Shown here piece after piece: positions 17,428 to 25,419 of a DNA stretch of 64,000 nt; position 1 is the stretch's first letter; every line of letters starts with the position of its first letter. Made by a program: the position numbers and the translations under genes. Origin of the DNA: Dyadobacter soli. GTDB taxonomy: Bacteria > Bacteroidota > Bacteroidia > Cytophagales > Spirosomataceae. The stretch is from the NCBI RefSeq assembly GCF_900101885.1, contig NZ_FNAN01000012.1:186001-250000 (forward strand), written 5' to 3'. The notes under the pieces were generated by a model, which saw only the letters and a program-made list of their open reading frames with translations, was not told the origin of the DNA and ran no database searches.

Positions 17428-18561
17428 ATGTCGGAACACCGTAGGGTATGGACGAAATACACGGGGGGCGTGTCGGGGTGGTTTGTTACCATCCTGACGG
17501 CCACTTTCTGCGTTTTCGCCAGTCTGGTATCGGTCGTGTCCCACACTCCCGCGCCTTACGAACTGAAATACCCCGCCAATTTCGGCTCGCGGTTCACAAT
17601 CCCGGCCAACAATCCGACCACGCACGAGGGCGTGTACCTGGGCCGAATGCTGTTTTATGAAAAAAAGCTTTCGGCCAACAACAAATTTTCCTGCGAAAGC
17701 TGCCACGAGCAAAAACTGGCATTCACCGACGGCCGGCCTGTGAGCCTGGGCGTTGATGGCAGCTTTACGCCCCGTAGCTCCATGTCGCTCTCGAACCTGC
17801 TGTGGGTACGGAATTTCTTCTGGGATGGGCGCTCGCAGGGTTTGGAAGCACAAGCCGCATTTCCGCTCACCGATCCGCACGAAATGGGGCAATCGCTGGC
17901 GGTTTCCGCTGAAAAACTGCGTAAGACGGCTCCCTACCCCGCCCTTTTCGGCAGCGCATTTGGCGAAACAGGTGTTACGGAACAAAACATCCTGAAAGCG
18001 CTTGCACAGTTTGAAAGAACCTTAATTTCCGCCGACGCGCCCTACGACCGCTACCTGGCCGGCCAATACCAGCCCACCGCCGCCGAACTGCGCGGAATGC
18101 AGCTTTTCGAAAACGGCCCGGACCCTAAACGCCGCATCCGCGGCGCCAACTGCGGGCATTGCCACGGCAGCCCGAAGACGTTCAAGGAGCTGTTCCACAA
18201 CAACGGCCTCGACAGCGCATTCACTGATTTGGGCCGCGAAAAGATCACAAGTCAATCCCTGGACAAAGGCCGGTTTCGCGTGCCGACGCTGCGCAATATC
18301 CTCCTCACCGCCCCGTATATGCACGACGGCCGTTTTAAAACCATCGAAGCCGTGCTCGACCATTACAGTGACCATATCCGCCAAAGCGAGACGCTGAGCA
18401 GCTTTTTACAGGATATTTCCAATGAAGAAAACGGTAAAACCCTGAGTCTCAAAACGCAGGAAAAACAGGACATCATCGCATTCTTCGGCATGCTTACCGA
18501 CTCGACATTCATTACCAATCCCGCATTTTCAAATCCGCATTCCACTCCAACAGCCCGGTAA
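17428..18561 (+). CDS. Di-heme cytochrome c peroxidase (CCP/MauG family)
   Basis: A protein of 377 residues with an N-terminal membrane or export segment (WFVTILTATFCVFASLVSVV) and two heme-binding CXXCH sites, CESCH at residues 89-93 and CGHCH at 242-246. A further PYMHDGRF motif near residue 290 provides the Met ligand position seen in bacterial cytochrome c peroxidases. It should be a periplasmic enzyme that reduces hydrogen peroxide or oxidises a partner substrate, as MauG-like members do. It lies between the receptor and the sulfite-oxidase-fold gene, with intergenic gaps of 3 and 1 bases, so it belongs to the same operon. Its link with metal import is unexplained. Confidence 0.9.
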   Translation: MSEHRRVWTKYTGGVSGWFVTILTATFCVFASLVSVVSHTPAPYELKYPANFGSRFTIPANNPTTHEGVYLGRMLFYEKKLSANNKFSCESCHEQKLAFTDGRPVSLGVDGSFTPRSSMSLSNLLWVRNFFWDGRSQGLEAQAAFPLTDPHEMGQSLAVSAEKLRKTAPYPALFGSAFGETGVTEQNILKALAQFERTLISADAPYDRYLAGQYQPTAAELRGMQLFENGPDPKRRIRGANCGHCHGSPKTFKELFHNNGLDSAFTDLGREKITSQSLDKGRFRVPTLRNILLTAPYMHDGRFKTIEAVLDHYSDHIRQSETLSSFLQDISNEENGKTLSLKTQEKQDIIAFFGMLTDSTFITNPAFSNPHSTPTAR

Positions 18562-18562
18562 C

Positions 18563-19075
18563 ATGCAAGGAATCAAGACATTCAGAAACAAAATCCTCTT
18601 GTGCGCAATACTCGCTTGCGCGCTCGTAACGCAGGTACACGCGCAAAGCACAGCCACACTTACCGTTTCCGGCGAAGTAACTACGCCCCTCGAACTGAAA
18701 GCGCAGGACCTGGCTGCGATGAAGCAGATCAGCCATAAAGTGAAAGACCGCGACGGCAAGGAGCACGAATTCAAGGGCGTCGCGCTGATTGAAATCCTGG
18801 AAAAGGCGGGCGTGACAACCGGTGCCAAACTACGTGGCGAAAATCTGGCCAAATATGCATTAATCACCGCTGCGGACGGCTACGAAGTGCTTTACGCATT
18901 GGCCGAGATCGATCCCGAATTTACGGATCAGGTGATTTTGCTGGCTACCGAAAAAGACGGACAGCCGCTGCCTTCCGGCGAAGGGCCATTCCGCATTATC
19001 ACGCCGAAAGACAAAAAACCTGCGCGATGGATCCGCGAGGTAAGGAGCATTAAAATCGCATTTGCCAAAAACTGA
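18563..19075 (+). CDS. Small secreted sulfite-oxidase-fold (molybdopterin-binding-like) protein
   Basis: A protein of 170 residues with a signal peptide (ILLCAILACALVTQVHAQ) and a compact domain that resembles the oxidoreductase molybdopterin-binding (SUOX) fold: LTVSGEVTTPLELKAQDL, FKGVALIEILEKAG, LITAADGYEVLYAL and PSGEGPFRIITPKDKKPARW are the typical blocks. Full enzymes of this fold are over 250 residues and ligate molybdenum through a Cys; this protein has no Cys after the signal peptide, so it is probably not a normal molybdoenzyme. It starts 1 base after the peroxidase stop. A cofactor- or metal-binding role in the ModE-linked operon is an inference. Confidence 0.78.
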   Translation: MQGIKTFRNKILLCAILACALVTQVHAQSTATLTVSGEVTTPLELKAQDLAAMKQISHKVKDRDGKEHEFKGVALIEILEKAGVTTGAKLRGENLAKYALITAADGYEVLYALAEIDPEFTDQVILLATEKDGQPLPSGEGPFRIITPKDKKPARWIREVRSIKIAFAKN

Positions 19076-19097
19076 TCCTTTTTTGAATGCACATTCC

Positions 19098-19125
19098 AGA
19101 ACGCCGGTCACCGGGCCGGCGTTCT
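19098..19125 (+). terminator. Terminator of the ModE-linked operon
   Basis: A 10-bp stem AGAACGCCGG/CCGGCGTTCT with an 8-base loop, followed on the plus strand by TTCTGTTTT. It lies 23 bases after the last gene of the operon. The loop and right arm overlap the end of the convergent phosphatase-like gene, whose last codons are encoded by the hairpin. Confidence 0.7.
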
Positions 19126-20637
19126 TTCTGTTTTGGCGTAATTGAAGTAACGGTAAGCGCCCAGGACAGACATTTCAGCCGACAATTGGTAGCTTCCCCA
19201 GGAATATTTTGCCTCCGTTTTGATGAGTTGCTTTTTGGAGGTGCTATTTTGCTTTGGTGACTTTTTGAGAAGCTCGGCAACCGCTCTGCCATCCATTGCA
19301 ACCGGTTTGGGCAAATTATAGATATTCAAGATAGTAGGAACAATATCAACGTTGGAAGTCGGCAACTCCGTCGTCACGCCTTGCTGAAAATCCGGCCCGT
19401 TAGCGAGCAATGCGATATTGATCTCATAAGGACTCGAACCACCATGGCCCGCCACGCCGCCCGAGTAATCGGTACCGGCATAACCCTTATCATTTTTCGC
19501 ATCGTTCCAGTTCGGCGCTAACAGAATGTCGCCCGAGCGTTTCGGGTGATCATAATGGATCAGATCAAAGGAAAGCGTTCCTTTCACCTGACCCTGGACG
19601 TCGCCCTTTTTAGCTCCTTTTGTAAACACCGCTCCTACCCATTCCTGCTTGTGCAATGCACTAACAATATTGGCAATGACCTTTTCGTCATGGTTTTTCA
19701 CATAAATCGCGCCCTCGGCTACCACGACGTCGTCGGATTCCTTATCCTTTTTAAATCCTTCCTTAATCAAAAAATCGGTAAGTCCCTGCTTGCCGGTGTG
19801 GGTTACAAAGCCGTGGTCGGTGGAAATGATCACATTGTAACGCTCGTCCGCGCCTTTCGCTTGTAATGCTTCTATAATGCGGCCAAATTGCCCGTCTACG
19901 TATTTGATCGCCTCCACGGCCTGCTCCGAGCCGATACCGTGCTCATGCGCCGCGCCGTCAGGGTCGGAAAACCAGATGGCGCTTACCAGCGGGCCGTTTT
20001 TAGTTAAACCATATTTTAACAATGCATCTGTAATCCATTTGTGACGGCCGTGTTCTTCATCGGTTCCCTGACTCACCAATCCTATTTCATCCAGTACTTG
20101 CTTTTTAAATGCTTCGGGTAAAATCAAATCAGGATTTACGATGGCGCCATTCACAGTATGGTTTTGCAAAAAGGCTTGTCCGGTCGTTCCGGAGCTGAAA
20201 ACCATCATTTTCTGACCTGCATCCGCGAGCACCTCGCCGAGCGATTTGGCGGTAAGCAATGGCCCGGATGTTGCGGCTGGGATTTTATTCAAATCGCCAT
20301 AAGTAGTGCCAATCGACTTGTTGGCGGCCACTTCGGGAATGTAAATGGCGTTGCCCAGCAACCCGTGCGTGCCCGGATAGGAACCCGTGGCATACGAAGC
20401 CGAGTTGACGCGGGTTACCGTCGGGAACACGCTGTGATGGTGCTTGCCCCAGGCTGCCGTTTTTTTGAATGCAAACAGGTTCGGCATTTGCGCTTCGGTG
20501 ATATAGTCGGGACGCAGGCCGTCGAAGAAAACGATCAGCGTCTTGGTTTTGAAGCGCGGGTTTTCCTGTTGCGCATTTACTATACCATTCAAAATCAGCG
20601 ACATACCAAACAGCAGTGAGTAAAAAAGTGCTTTCAT
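19108..20637 (-). CDS. Alkaline-phosphatase-superfamily type I phosphodiesterase/nucleotide pyrophosphatase
   Basis: A protein of 509 residues with a signal peptide (YSLLFGMSLILNGIVNAQ). The core has the features of the phosphodiesterase/nucleotide pyrophosphatase family: LIVFFDGLRPDYI supplies a metal-binding Asp, FPTVTRVNSASYATG the Thr nucleophile segment, and SDPDGAAHEHG and ISTDHGF the second set of metal ligands (Asp/His). It is expected to act in the periplasm or outside the cell on phosphodiester or pyrophosphate bonds with two zinc ions. The substrate cannot be told. The gene is followed upstream on the same strand, 12 bases away, by a secreted propeller-like gene and probably shares its transcript. 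Confidence 0.88.
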   Translation of the reverse strand: MKALFYSLLFGMSLILNGIVNAQQENPRFKTKTLIVFFDGLRPDYITEAQMPNLFAFKKTAAWGKHHHSVFPTVTRVNSASYATGSYPGTHGLLGNAIYIPEVAANKSIGTTYGDLNKIPAATSGPLLTAKSLGEVLADAGQKMMVFSSGTTGQAFLQNHTVNGAIVNPDLILPEAFKKQVLDEIGLVSQGTDEEHGRHKWITDALLKYGLTKNGPLVSAIWFSDPDGAAHEHGIGSEQAVEAIKYVDGQFGRIIEALQAKGADERYNVIISTDHGFVTHTGKQGLTDFLIKEGFKKDKESDDVVVAEGAIYVKNHDEKVIANIVSALHKQEWVGAVFTKGAKKGDVQGQVKGTLSFDLIHYDHPKRSGDILLAPNWNDAKNDKGYAGTDYSGGVAGHGGSSPYEINIALLANGPDFQQGVTTELPTSNVDIVPTILNIYNLPKPVAMDGRAVAELLKKSPKQNSTSKKQLIKTEAKYSWGSYQLSAEMSVLGAYRYFNYAKTERTPAR

Positions 20638-20649
20638 TGATGCAGGAGA

Positions 20650-21456
20650 TTATCGGATTTCTGAAACAGTTACAGTGTGCTTGCTACGCTGAATGCCGTA
20701 CAGCGAAGTTTTGCCCGGCACCGAGCGATCGATGGCAATGCCCTGGCCTTCGATCGGCGCCGCCAATGTGCCGACATGCTGCAACGTGTAGCCCGATTTC
20801 GGGAGTTTTAACACATATACTTCGGCACGGTCATGACCGGTGCAGTACAGCAAGCTGTCCGCACCCCAGGCGCCGCCGGAATTGCTTTTGGGCGTAAACA
20901 AATCGACCAGGTTTTTTGGAAATACCCACGCCTCCACCTGCCGCCATTCCAGATCGTACTTCACGAGCGACGTCCACCGCACATCCCGCCCCTCGCTCGC
21001 CTCCTTACCCGCATAGTGCGCGAAACCGATGAACCAATGGCCGTCGTGCTGGTCGAGCCAGGTTAGCGACCCGTGCTGCGCGATGCCGAAGCTGTGCGTA
21101 TCCACGTGCGTGAGGGATTTCACGTCAAAAATCTCCACCGAGCTCGTCATAGGTATTTCGGGGTAATTCGAATTGGCACAATACAATTTCCCTTTGATTA
21201 CGACCCCGCTATTCAAATGGACTATCCCCTCCTTCGTCCCATCCCAGCTTGCCACGAGCTTGCCGTCGGATTTCAAATGCTTGGTAATGGTGCTGTTATT
21301 GATTACATAAAAATGCTGTGCATCGACGGCGACGGCCTGCTTGGCTTCCTTCACGTCGAATGTTTTGCCGGGTGTGAGCGTTTGCGGGAATGCGGGTTGG
21401 AGTGTTATCAGGAATAGTAAAAACGTGCAGAATAACAGTGGTTTAAGACGAGCCAT
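20650..21456 (-). CDS. Secreted protein of unknown function, propeller-like
   Basis: A protein of 268 residues with a signal peptide (LLFCTFLLFLITLQPAFPQ). Repeated short strand motifs (AVAVDAQHFYVINNSTI, GVVIKGKLYCANSNYPEIP, GAWGADSLLYCTGHDRAEVY, IAIDRSVPGKTSLYGIQRS) suggest a small beta-propeller like those that bind sugars or metals. No catalytic motif was recognised. It is the first gene of a two-gene minus-strand unit with the phosphodiesterase-like gene. Confidence 0.7.
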   Translation of the reverse strand: MARLKPLLFCTFLLFLITLQPAFPQTLTPGKTFDVKEAKQAVAVDAQHFYVINNSTITKHLKSDGKLVASWDGTKEGIVHLNSGVVIKGKLYCANSNYPEIPMTSSVEIFDVKSLTHVDTHSFGIAQHGSLTWLDQHDGHWFIGFAHYAGKEASEGRDVRWTSLVKYDLEWRQVEAWVFPKNLVDLFTPKSNSGGAWGADSLLYCTGHDRAEVYVLKLPKSGYTLQHVGTLAAPIEGQGIAIDRSVPGKTSLYGIQRSKHTVTVSEIR

Positions 21457-21529
21457 AGTGTTACAAATGTTTCAAATCTTAAAAGTAGCGAAAGGTTCGG
21501 TTTTCTACTTTAAGCCAATGTTACAAATC

Positions 21530-21637
21530 GTTCGAACGTACACGTTCGGACGCACTATTCGCAGGCCTCTGGCCGGTCTTGCATACCAGACCGGCCAGAG
21601 GCCTGCGAATAGCCTGTTTGAAGGTGCACCTTCAAAC
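21530..21637. repeat. Three-hairpin intergenic repeat, copy c
   Basis: The central stem is the best conserved of the three copies: CTATTCGCAGG at 21555 pairs with CCTGCGAATAG ending at 21612, around a short loop. The first hairpin (21530-21551, core CGAACGT/ACGTTCG) and the third (a 22-bp perfect palindrome at 21616-21637) differ in sequence from copies a and b but keep the same position. It lies between two divergent genes. Confidence 0.8.
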
Positions 21638-21706
21638 CATCCCGCCTCATTAGCCCGAAACACACAAAACACAGTAGACAAACTATAACATCGATTCGTA
21701 TTCATC

Positions 21707-24076
21707 ATGCATTCCCCAACCCGCTTGAAGCCACTCCTTGCAACGCTGCTTGTCCTGATCATCTGTTTCCCAAGCACCGCGCAGCCTATCGACCTGAGAA
21801 CTGCTACCTGGGTCATTTCCCCGAATGTACCTTCTCCCATGAAGGAAACGGCCCCGGCGGTGCTGACCGAGGAGATCGCAAAAAGAACAGGAATAACGTT
21901 GAAGAATGCAACCGGGTGGCCGAAGGGTAATGCGCCGGTGATCGCATTGGTTCTGGCATCGGACAAGACACTGCTATCCCGCAATGTGCCCGTCGGCGAC
22001 GGAAACGGGCCGGAATTCAAGCCGGAAGGCTATCGGATCGTAACCGAAACGGCAGGCGGAAATAAAACCATCTGGATTATTGGCGCCGATACTAGGGGTA
22101 TTTTATTCGGGACGGGATACTTGCTGAGGCATCTAAAAATGAGCAAATCCTTTGTGGGAAGGCCATTATTGGAGCTGGACGGACCGGTAGACCTAGCCAC
22201 GTCGCCCGCCTACCCTATCCGCGGGCATCAGCTCGGTTACCGCTCGACGGCCAATACCTACGATGCGTGGTCGGTTGCGCAGTTTGATCAGTACATCCGC
22301 GAGCTGGCTATTTTTGGTAGCAATGCAGTGGAAGGTATCCCGTTTCACGAAGACGATAAGCCAAGCCCGCATTTCAAAATTCCGGCGCGGGAAATGCGGA
22401 TCAAAATGAGCGAGATATGTCAGAAATACGACATGGATTACTGGGTATGGACGCCCGCGACATTCGAACTGACCGACAAAACCAAACGTCAGGCCGAACT
22501 GGATTTGCATGAACAGTTTTATAAAGAAGTCCCCCGCCTCGATCATATTTTCTTTCCGGGTGGCGATCCGGGCGATAATCATCCGTCGGAAGTGCTGCCG
22601 TTTCTCCAAGAACTGCAAAGCAGGCTGGTAAAGCATCATCCCAAAGCCAAAATGTGGATTTCCCTGCAAGGCTTCGACACCGAGCAAATCGATTATTTTT
22701 ACAAATACCTTGAAACCGAAAAGCCTGCCTGGCTGCAAGGCGTGGTATCGGGCCCGGGCAGTCCGCCGATGGCCGAAACGCGCTACCGCCTGCCGAAACA
22801 ATACCAGCACCGCCAATACCCAGACATTACGCATTCCGTACGCTGCGAATTTCCGGTCGAGAAGTTCGATCAGGCATTCGCATTGACGCTCGGCAGGGAG
22901 TCTGTCAATCCCCGGCCATTTGCATTTGCTAAAATCCATGCGAAATATGCGCCGTTCACCGATGGTTTTGTTTCCTATTCCGACGGCAGCCATGACGACG
23001 TGAACAAAGTATTGTGGAGCATGCGCGGCTGGGACCCGCAGGCCGATGTGCACGGGATTATGGAAGAGTATTGTAATTTTTTCTTCAACCATGTCATCGC
23101 TTCGTCTGCTGCGGGTATGATAGAGGGACTGGAACAGAACTGGAAAGGGCCGTTGGCCGAAAATGGTGGTGTGGAAATGACATACCTGAATACTAGTTTT
23201 TATCGAAGAATGGAAGAAGAGCGCCTGGAAAACAACTGGCGGTGGCAAATGCTGGTTTTCAGGGCATTCTATGATCGGTACACGCGTATGCGCCTCATCC
23301 GTGAACAGGAATTGGAGAAACAAGCCAATGCTATCCTCGCAGCCGGCGACAAAACTAACCTGGCTGGGACGATGGACAAGGCGCTCGTTATGGTGAACAA
23401 GGCCGACACGGAGCCAACACAACGGGATTTACGCAGAGAGCTGACCGAACTAAGCGACGCATTATACACGTCCATCGGCCTGCAAACCAGCACCGAAAAA
23501 CACCAGCCCCGGAATCCGGAGCGCGGTGTGGTAATGGATTTCGTCGATTATCCCCTTAACAACCGCTGGTGGCTGGCCGACGAGTTTGAAAAGATCAAAA
23601 AAATGACCAGTCCCGACGAGCAGCTGGCGAGGCTGAAAACCATTGCATTCTGGGAAAATCCGGGACCGGGAAGCTATTATGATGATATTTCCAGTGTAGC
23701 CAAAGGCCCACGGGTAAAAACGATTTCCGACGACGCCACCGACGTCGCCTGGTGGGATAATGGCAAAAGCCGCAAGCGCCTTTCCACCCAGCTGTTCCAG
23801 CGCGAGCCCGAGCTCGATTACGACAACCTCGACCCTCGCGCACGCTACATCATACGCGTAGCAGGCGAAGGCGACGCGCTCCTCCGGGTGGACGGGCGCC
23901 GGCTCTCGCCTATCGTGTACAACAAAGAATCTGAAACGTTCAAAGAATGGATCGTACCATTGAGCCTTACGCAGGACGGTAAGATTTCCGTCACCTTCGA
24001 CGGCCCCGAAGAATCACAACTCAACTGGCGCAAACAATCCAAGATTTCAGATGTTTGGTTGTTGAAGCAGCCTTAG
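21707..24076 (+). CDS. Large secreted glycoside-hydrolase-like protein (GH20/GH67-type N-terminal domain)
   Basis: A protein of 789 residues with a signal peptide (LLATLLVLIICFPSTAQ). Residues about 25-150 resemble the zincin-like domain that precedes the catalytic barrel in GH20, GH67 and GH84 enzymes (WIIGADTRGILFGTGYLLRH). Residues about 165-480 look like a TIM barrel (IRGHQLGYRSTANTYDAW, YIRELAIFGSNAVEGIPFHE, HIFFPGGDPGDNHPSE), followed by a helical part and a small C-terminal domain. Neither the GH20 Asp-Glu pair nor another catalytic pair could be assigned with certainty, so the substrate is open; uronic-acid or amino-sugar glycans are the usual targets of relatives. It is convergent with the ROK regulator of the neighbouring locus. 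Confidence 0.72.
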   Translation: MHSPTRLKPLLATLLVLIICFPSTAQPIDLRTATWVISPNVPSPMKETAPAVLTEEIAKRTGITLKNATGWPKGNAPVIALVLASDKTLLSRNVPVGDGNGPEFKPEGYRIVTETAGGNKTIWIIGADTRGILFGTGYLLRHLKMSKSFVGRPLLELDGPVDLATSPAYPIRGHQLGYRSTANTYDAWSVAQFDQYIRELAIFGSNAVEGIPFHEDDKPSPHFKIPAREMRIKMSEICQKYDMDYWVWTPATFELTDKTKRQAELDLHEQFYKEVPRLDHIFFPGGDPGDNHPSEVLPFLQELQSRLVKHHPKAKMWISLQGFDTEQIDYFYKYLETEKPAWLQGVVSGPGSPPMAETRYRLPKQYQHRQYPDITHSVRCEFPVEKFDQAFALTLGRESVNPRPFAFAKIHAKYAPFTDGFVSYSDGSHDDVNKVLWSMRGWDPQADVHGIMEEYCNFFFNHVIASSAAGMIEGLEQNWKGPLAENGGVEMTYLNTSFYRRMEEERLENNWRWQMLVFRAFYDRYTRMRLIREQELEKQANAILAAGDKTNLAGTMDKALVMVNKADTEPTQRDLRRELTELSDALYTSIGLQTSTEKHQPRNPERGVVMDFVDYPLNNRWWLADEFEKIKKMTSPDEQLARLKTIAFWENPGPGSYYDDISSVAKGPRVKTISDDATDVAWWDNGKSRKRLSTQLFQREPELDYDNLDPRARYIIRVAGEGDALLRVDGRRLSPIVYNKESETFKEWIVPLSLTQDGKISVTFDGPEESQLNWRKQSKISDVWLLKQP

Positions 24077-24080
24077 ATAG

Positions 24081-24213
24081 TGCTCCGGAGGAGCGTTCTG
24101 TTTATAGCAAGAATGGTTGCAACGTACGTTTCGTCTCCGCTAGGAGACTCCTGCCGGAGTCGGCAAATGCGCTGGAATGGACCACTGCTATAAACAGGGG
24201 GCCACGCTGTGGC
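24081..24213. repeat. Palindromic repeat element with 12-bp inverted ends
   Basis: CTGTTTATAGCA (24097-24108) and its complement TGCTATAAACAG (24185-24196) bracket about 76 bases. A 13-base hairpin (GCTCC/GGAGC, 24081-24093) lies outside on the left, and GGCCAC/GTGGCC (24199-24213) on the right. Inside, GTCTCC/GGAGAC and GACTCC/GGAGTC are overlapping alternative hairpins. It fills the gap between two convergent genes and resembles REP-type elements mobilised by RAYT transposases. A RAYT gene is not present here. Confidence 0.7.
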
Positions 24214-25419
24214 CTAGTCGTGAATGCCTAAAAAGCGGTTCCGCACCAGCAGGCAAGCCCCGAGCAGTCCTGCTTCTTCGCCCAGCTTGGAATGCACCAG
24301 CCTTGTATCATTATTTACAAGGCTTAGCGAGTATTTGTTAATGGCTGTTTTAATGGGTAAACCAATGTAATCACCGGTAGCGAGCAGGCTTCCGCCCAGG
24401 ATAACCAGCTCGGGATTGAAAACATTGATCAGCGAAGCGATGCCGCGGCCGATGTTGTCGCCCAGTTGCGCGATGAGTTCGATGGCGAGGACGTCGTCGG
24501 AAATGGCTGCTTCGACGATGTCGTCCATGGTGATGCTTTCGGGATCGGGGATTTTCGTGGTAATGAGCGAGGACGAGCCTTCGCGGATTTTATCTCGGAA
24601 CATTCTTTCCAATGCCCAGCCGGCGGCTTCCGTTTCCAGGCAACCTTTTTTGCCGCAGCGGCAGATGTATTCATTATTGAAAACCGGCATATGCCCGAAT
24701 TCGCCCGCGTAGCCAGATTTGCCGTAATACAATTCCCCGCCCATCAAAATACCCACCGCGATGCCGTAATCGAGGTTCAGGAAAAGTACATCTTTCTCGC
24801 TTTCCACTGCGCCGAGGCAAAATTCACCGTAAGCCATTGCCCGTGAATCGTTTTCAAGAAACACGGGAAAACCTATTTTCTCCTCCACAATTTCGCTCAG
24901 CGGGCGATCGTCGAAATGGAAGTAGCTGTAACTGTGCCCCGTACGGTAATTCACCCGCCCCGACAGGTTGATTCCAACACCTTTGATACGGTCTTTGGGA
25001 ATGGACAATCCGTTAATAAAATCAAGAATATGCTTGCAAAGCCTATCCCGCGACTCCACTGTATTCGTCAGTTCGTAGTCCATTTTACCGGAATTCTTCA
25101 CCAATGCATTGTCCAGATCCAGCAACCCGATCGTCAAATGGCTTTGCTTGACATCGACCCCGACGAAATAGGCGGCATCCGCAGCCACGCCATACAAATT
25201 CGGTTTGCGGCCGCCGGAAGAATCTACCTTTCCATAGTCGCTCACCAGGCCTTCGTTCCGCAATTCATTCACAAGTACCGTCACCTTCGGAACACTGATG
25301 TTCAGCCGCTTGCCCAGCTCCGGTAATGTCATGTTGCCATGATTGGCCAGATACCCCAGGATAATGCCGGCGGGATCTTTGGTTTTATAGTTGGCGGTAA
25401 CGCGGAGTGGTCTGCTCAT
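24214..25419 (-). CDS. ROK-family transcriptional regulator
   Basis: A protein of 401 residues with a winged helix-turn-helix at about 20-75 (LPELGKRLNISVPKVTVLVN) and a ROK sugar-kinase-like domain after residue 80. The zinc site of ROK proteins is complete: GH at 242-243 and CRCGKKGC (Cys 253, 255 and 260). The ATP-site motif VGVDV is degenerate relative to true kinases, so it should act as a repressor like NagC/XylR rather than as an enzyme. The start overlaps the stop of the MFS transporter in an ATGA sequence, so the two are co-translated and the regulator likely responds to the imported sugar. Confidence 0.9.
   Translation of the reverse strand: MSRPLRVTANYKTKDPAGIILGYLANHGNMTLPELGKRLNISVPKVTVLVNELRNEGLVSDYGKVDSSGGRKPNLYGVAADAAYFVGVDVKQSHLTIGLLDLDNALVKNSGKMDYELTNTVESRDRLCKHILDFINGLSIPKDRIKGVGINLSGRVNYRTGHSYSYFHFDDRPLSEIVEEKIGFPVFLENDSRAMAYGEFCLGAVESEKDVLFLNLDYGIAVGILMGGELYYGKSGYAGEFGHMPVFNNEYICRCGKKGCLETEAAGWALERMFRDKIREGSSSLITTKIPDPESITMDDIVEAAISDDVLAIELIAQLGDNIGRGIASLINVFNPELVILGGSLLATGDYIGLPIKTAINKYSLSLVNNDTRLVHSKLGEEAGLLGACLLVRNRFLGIHD

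Noticed and set aside
24081..24213. The 12-bp inverted ends as an insertion sequence
   Set aside because: Only about 130 bases with no transposase; at most a passive REP/MITE-like element.
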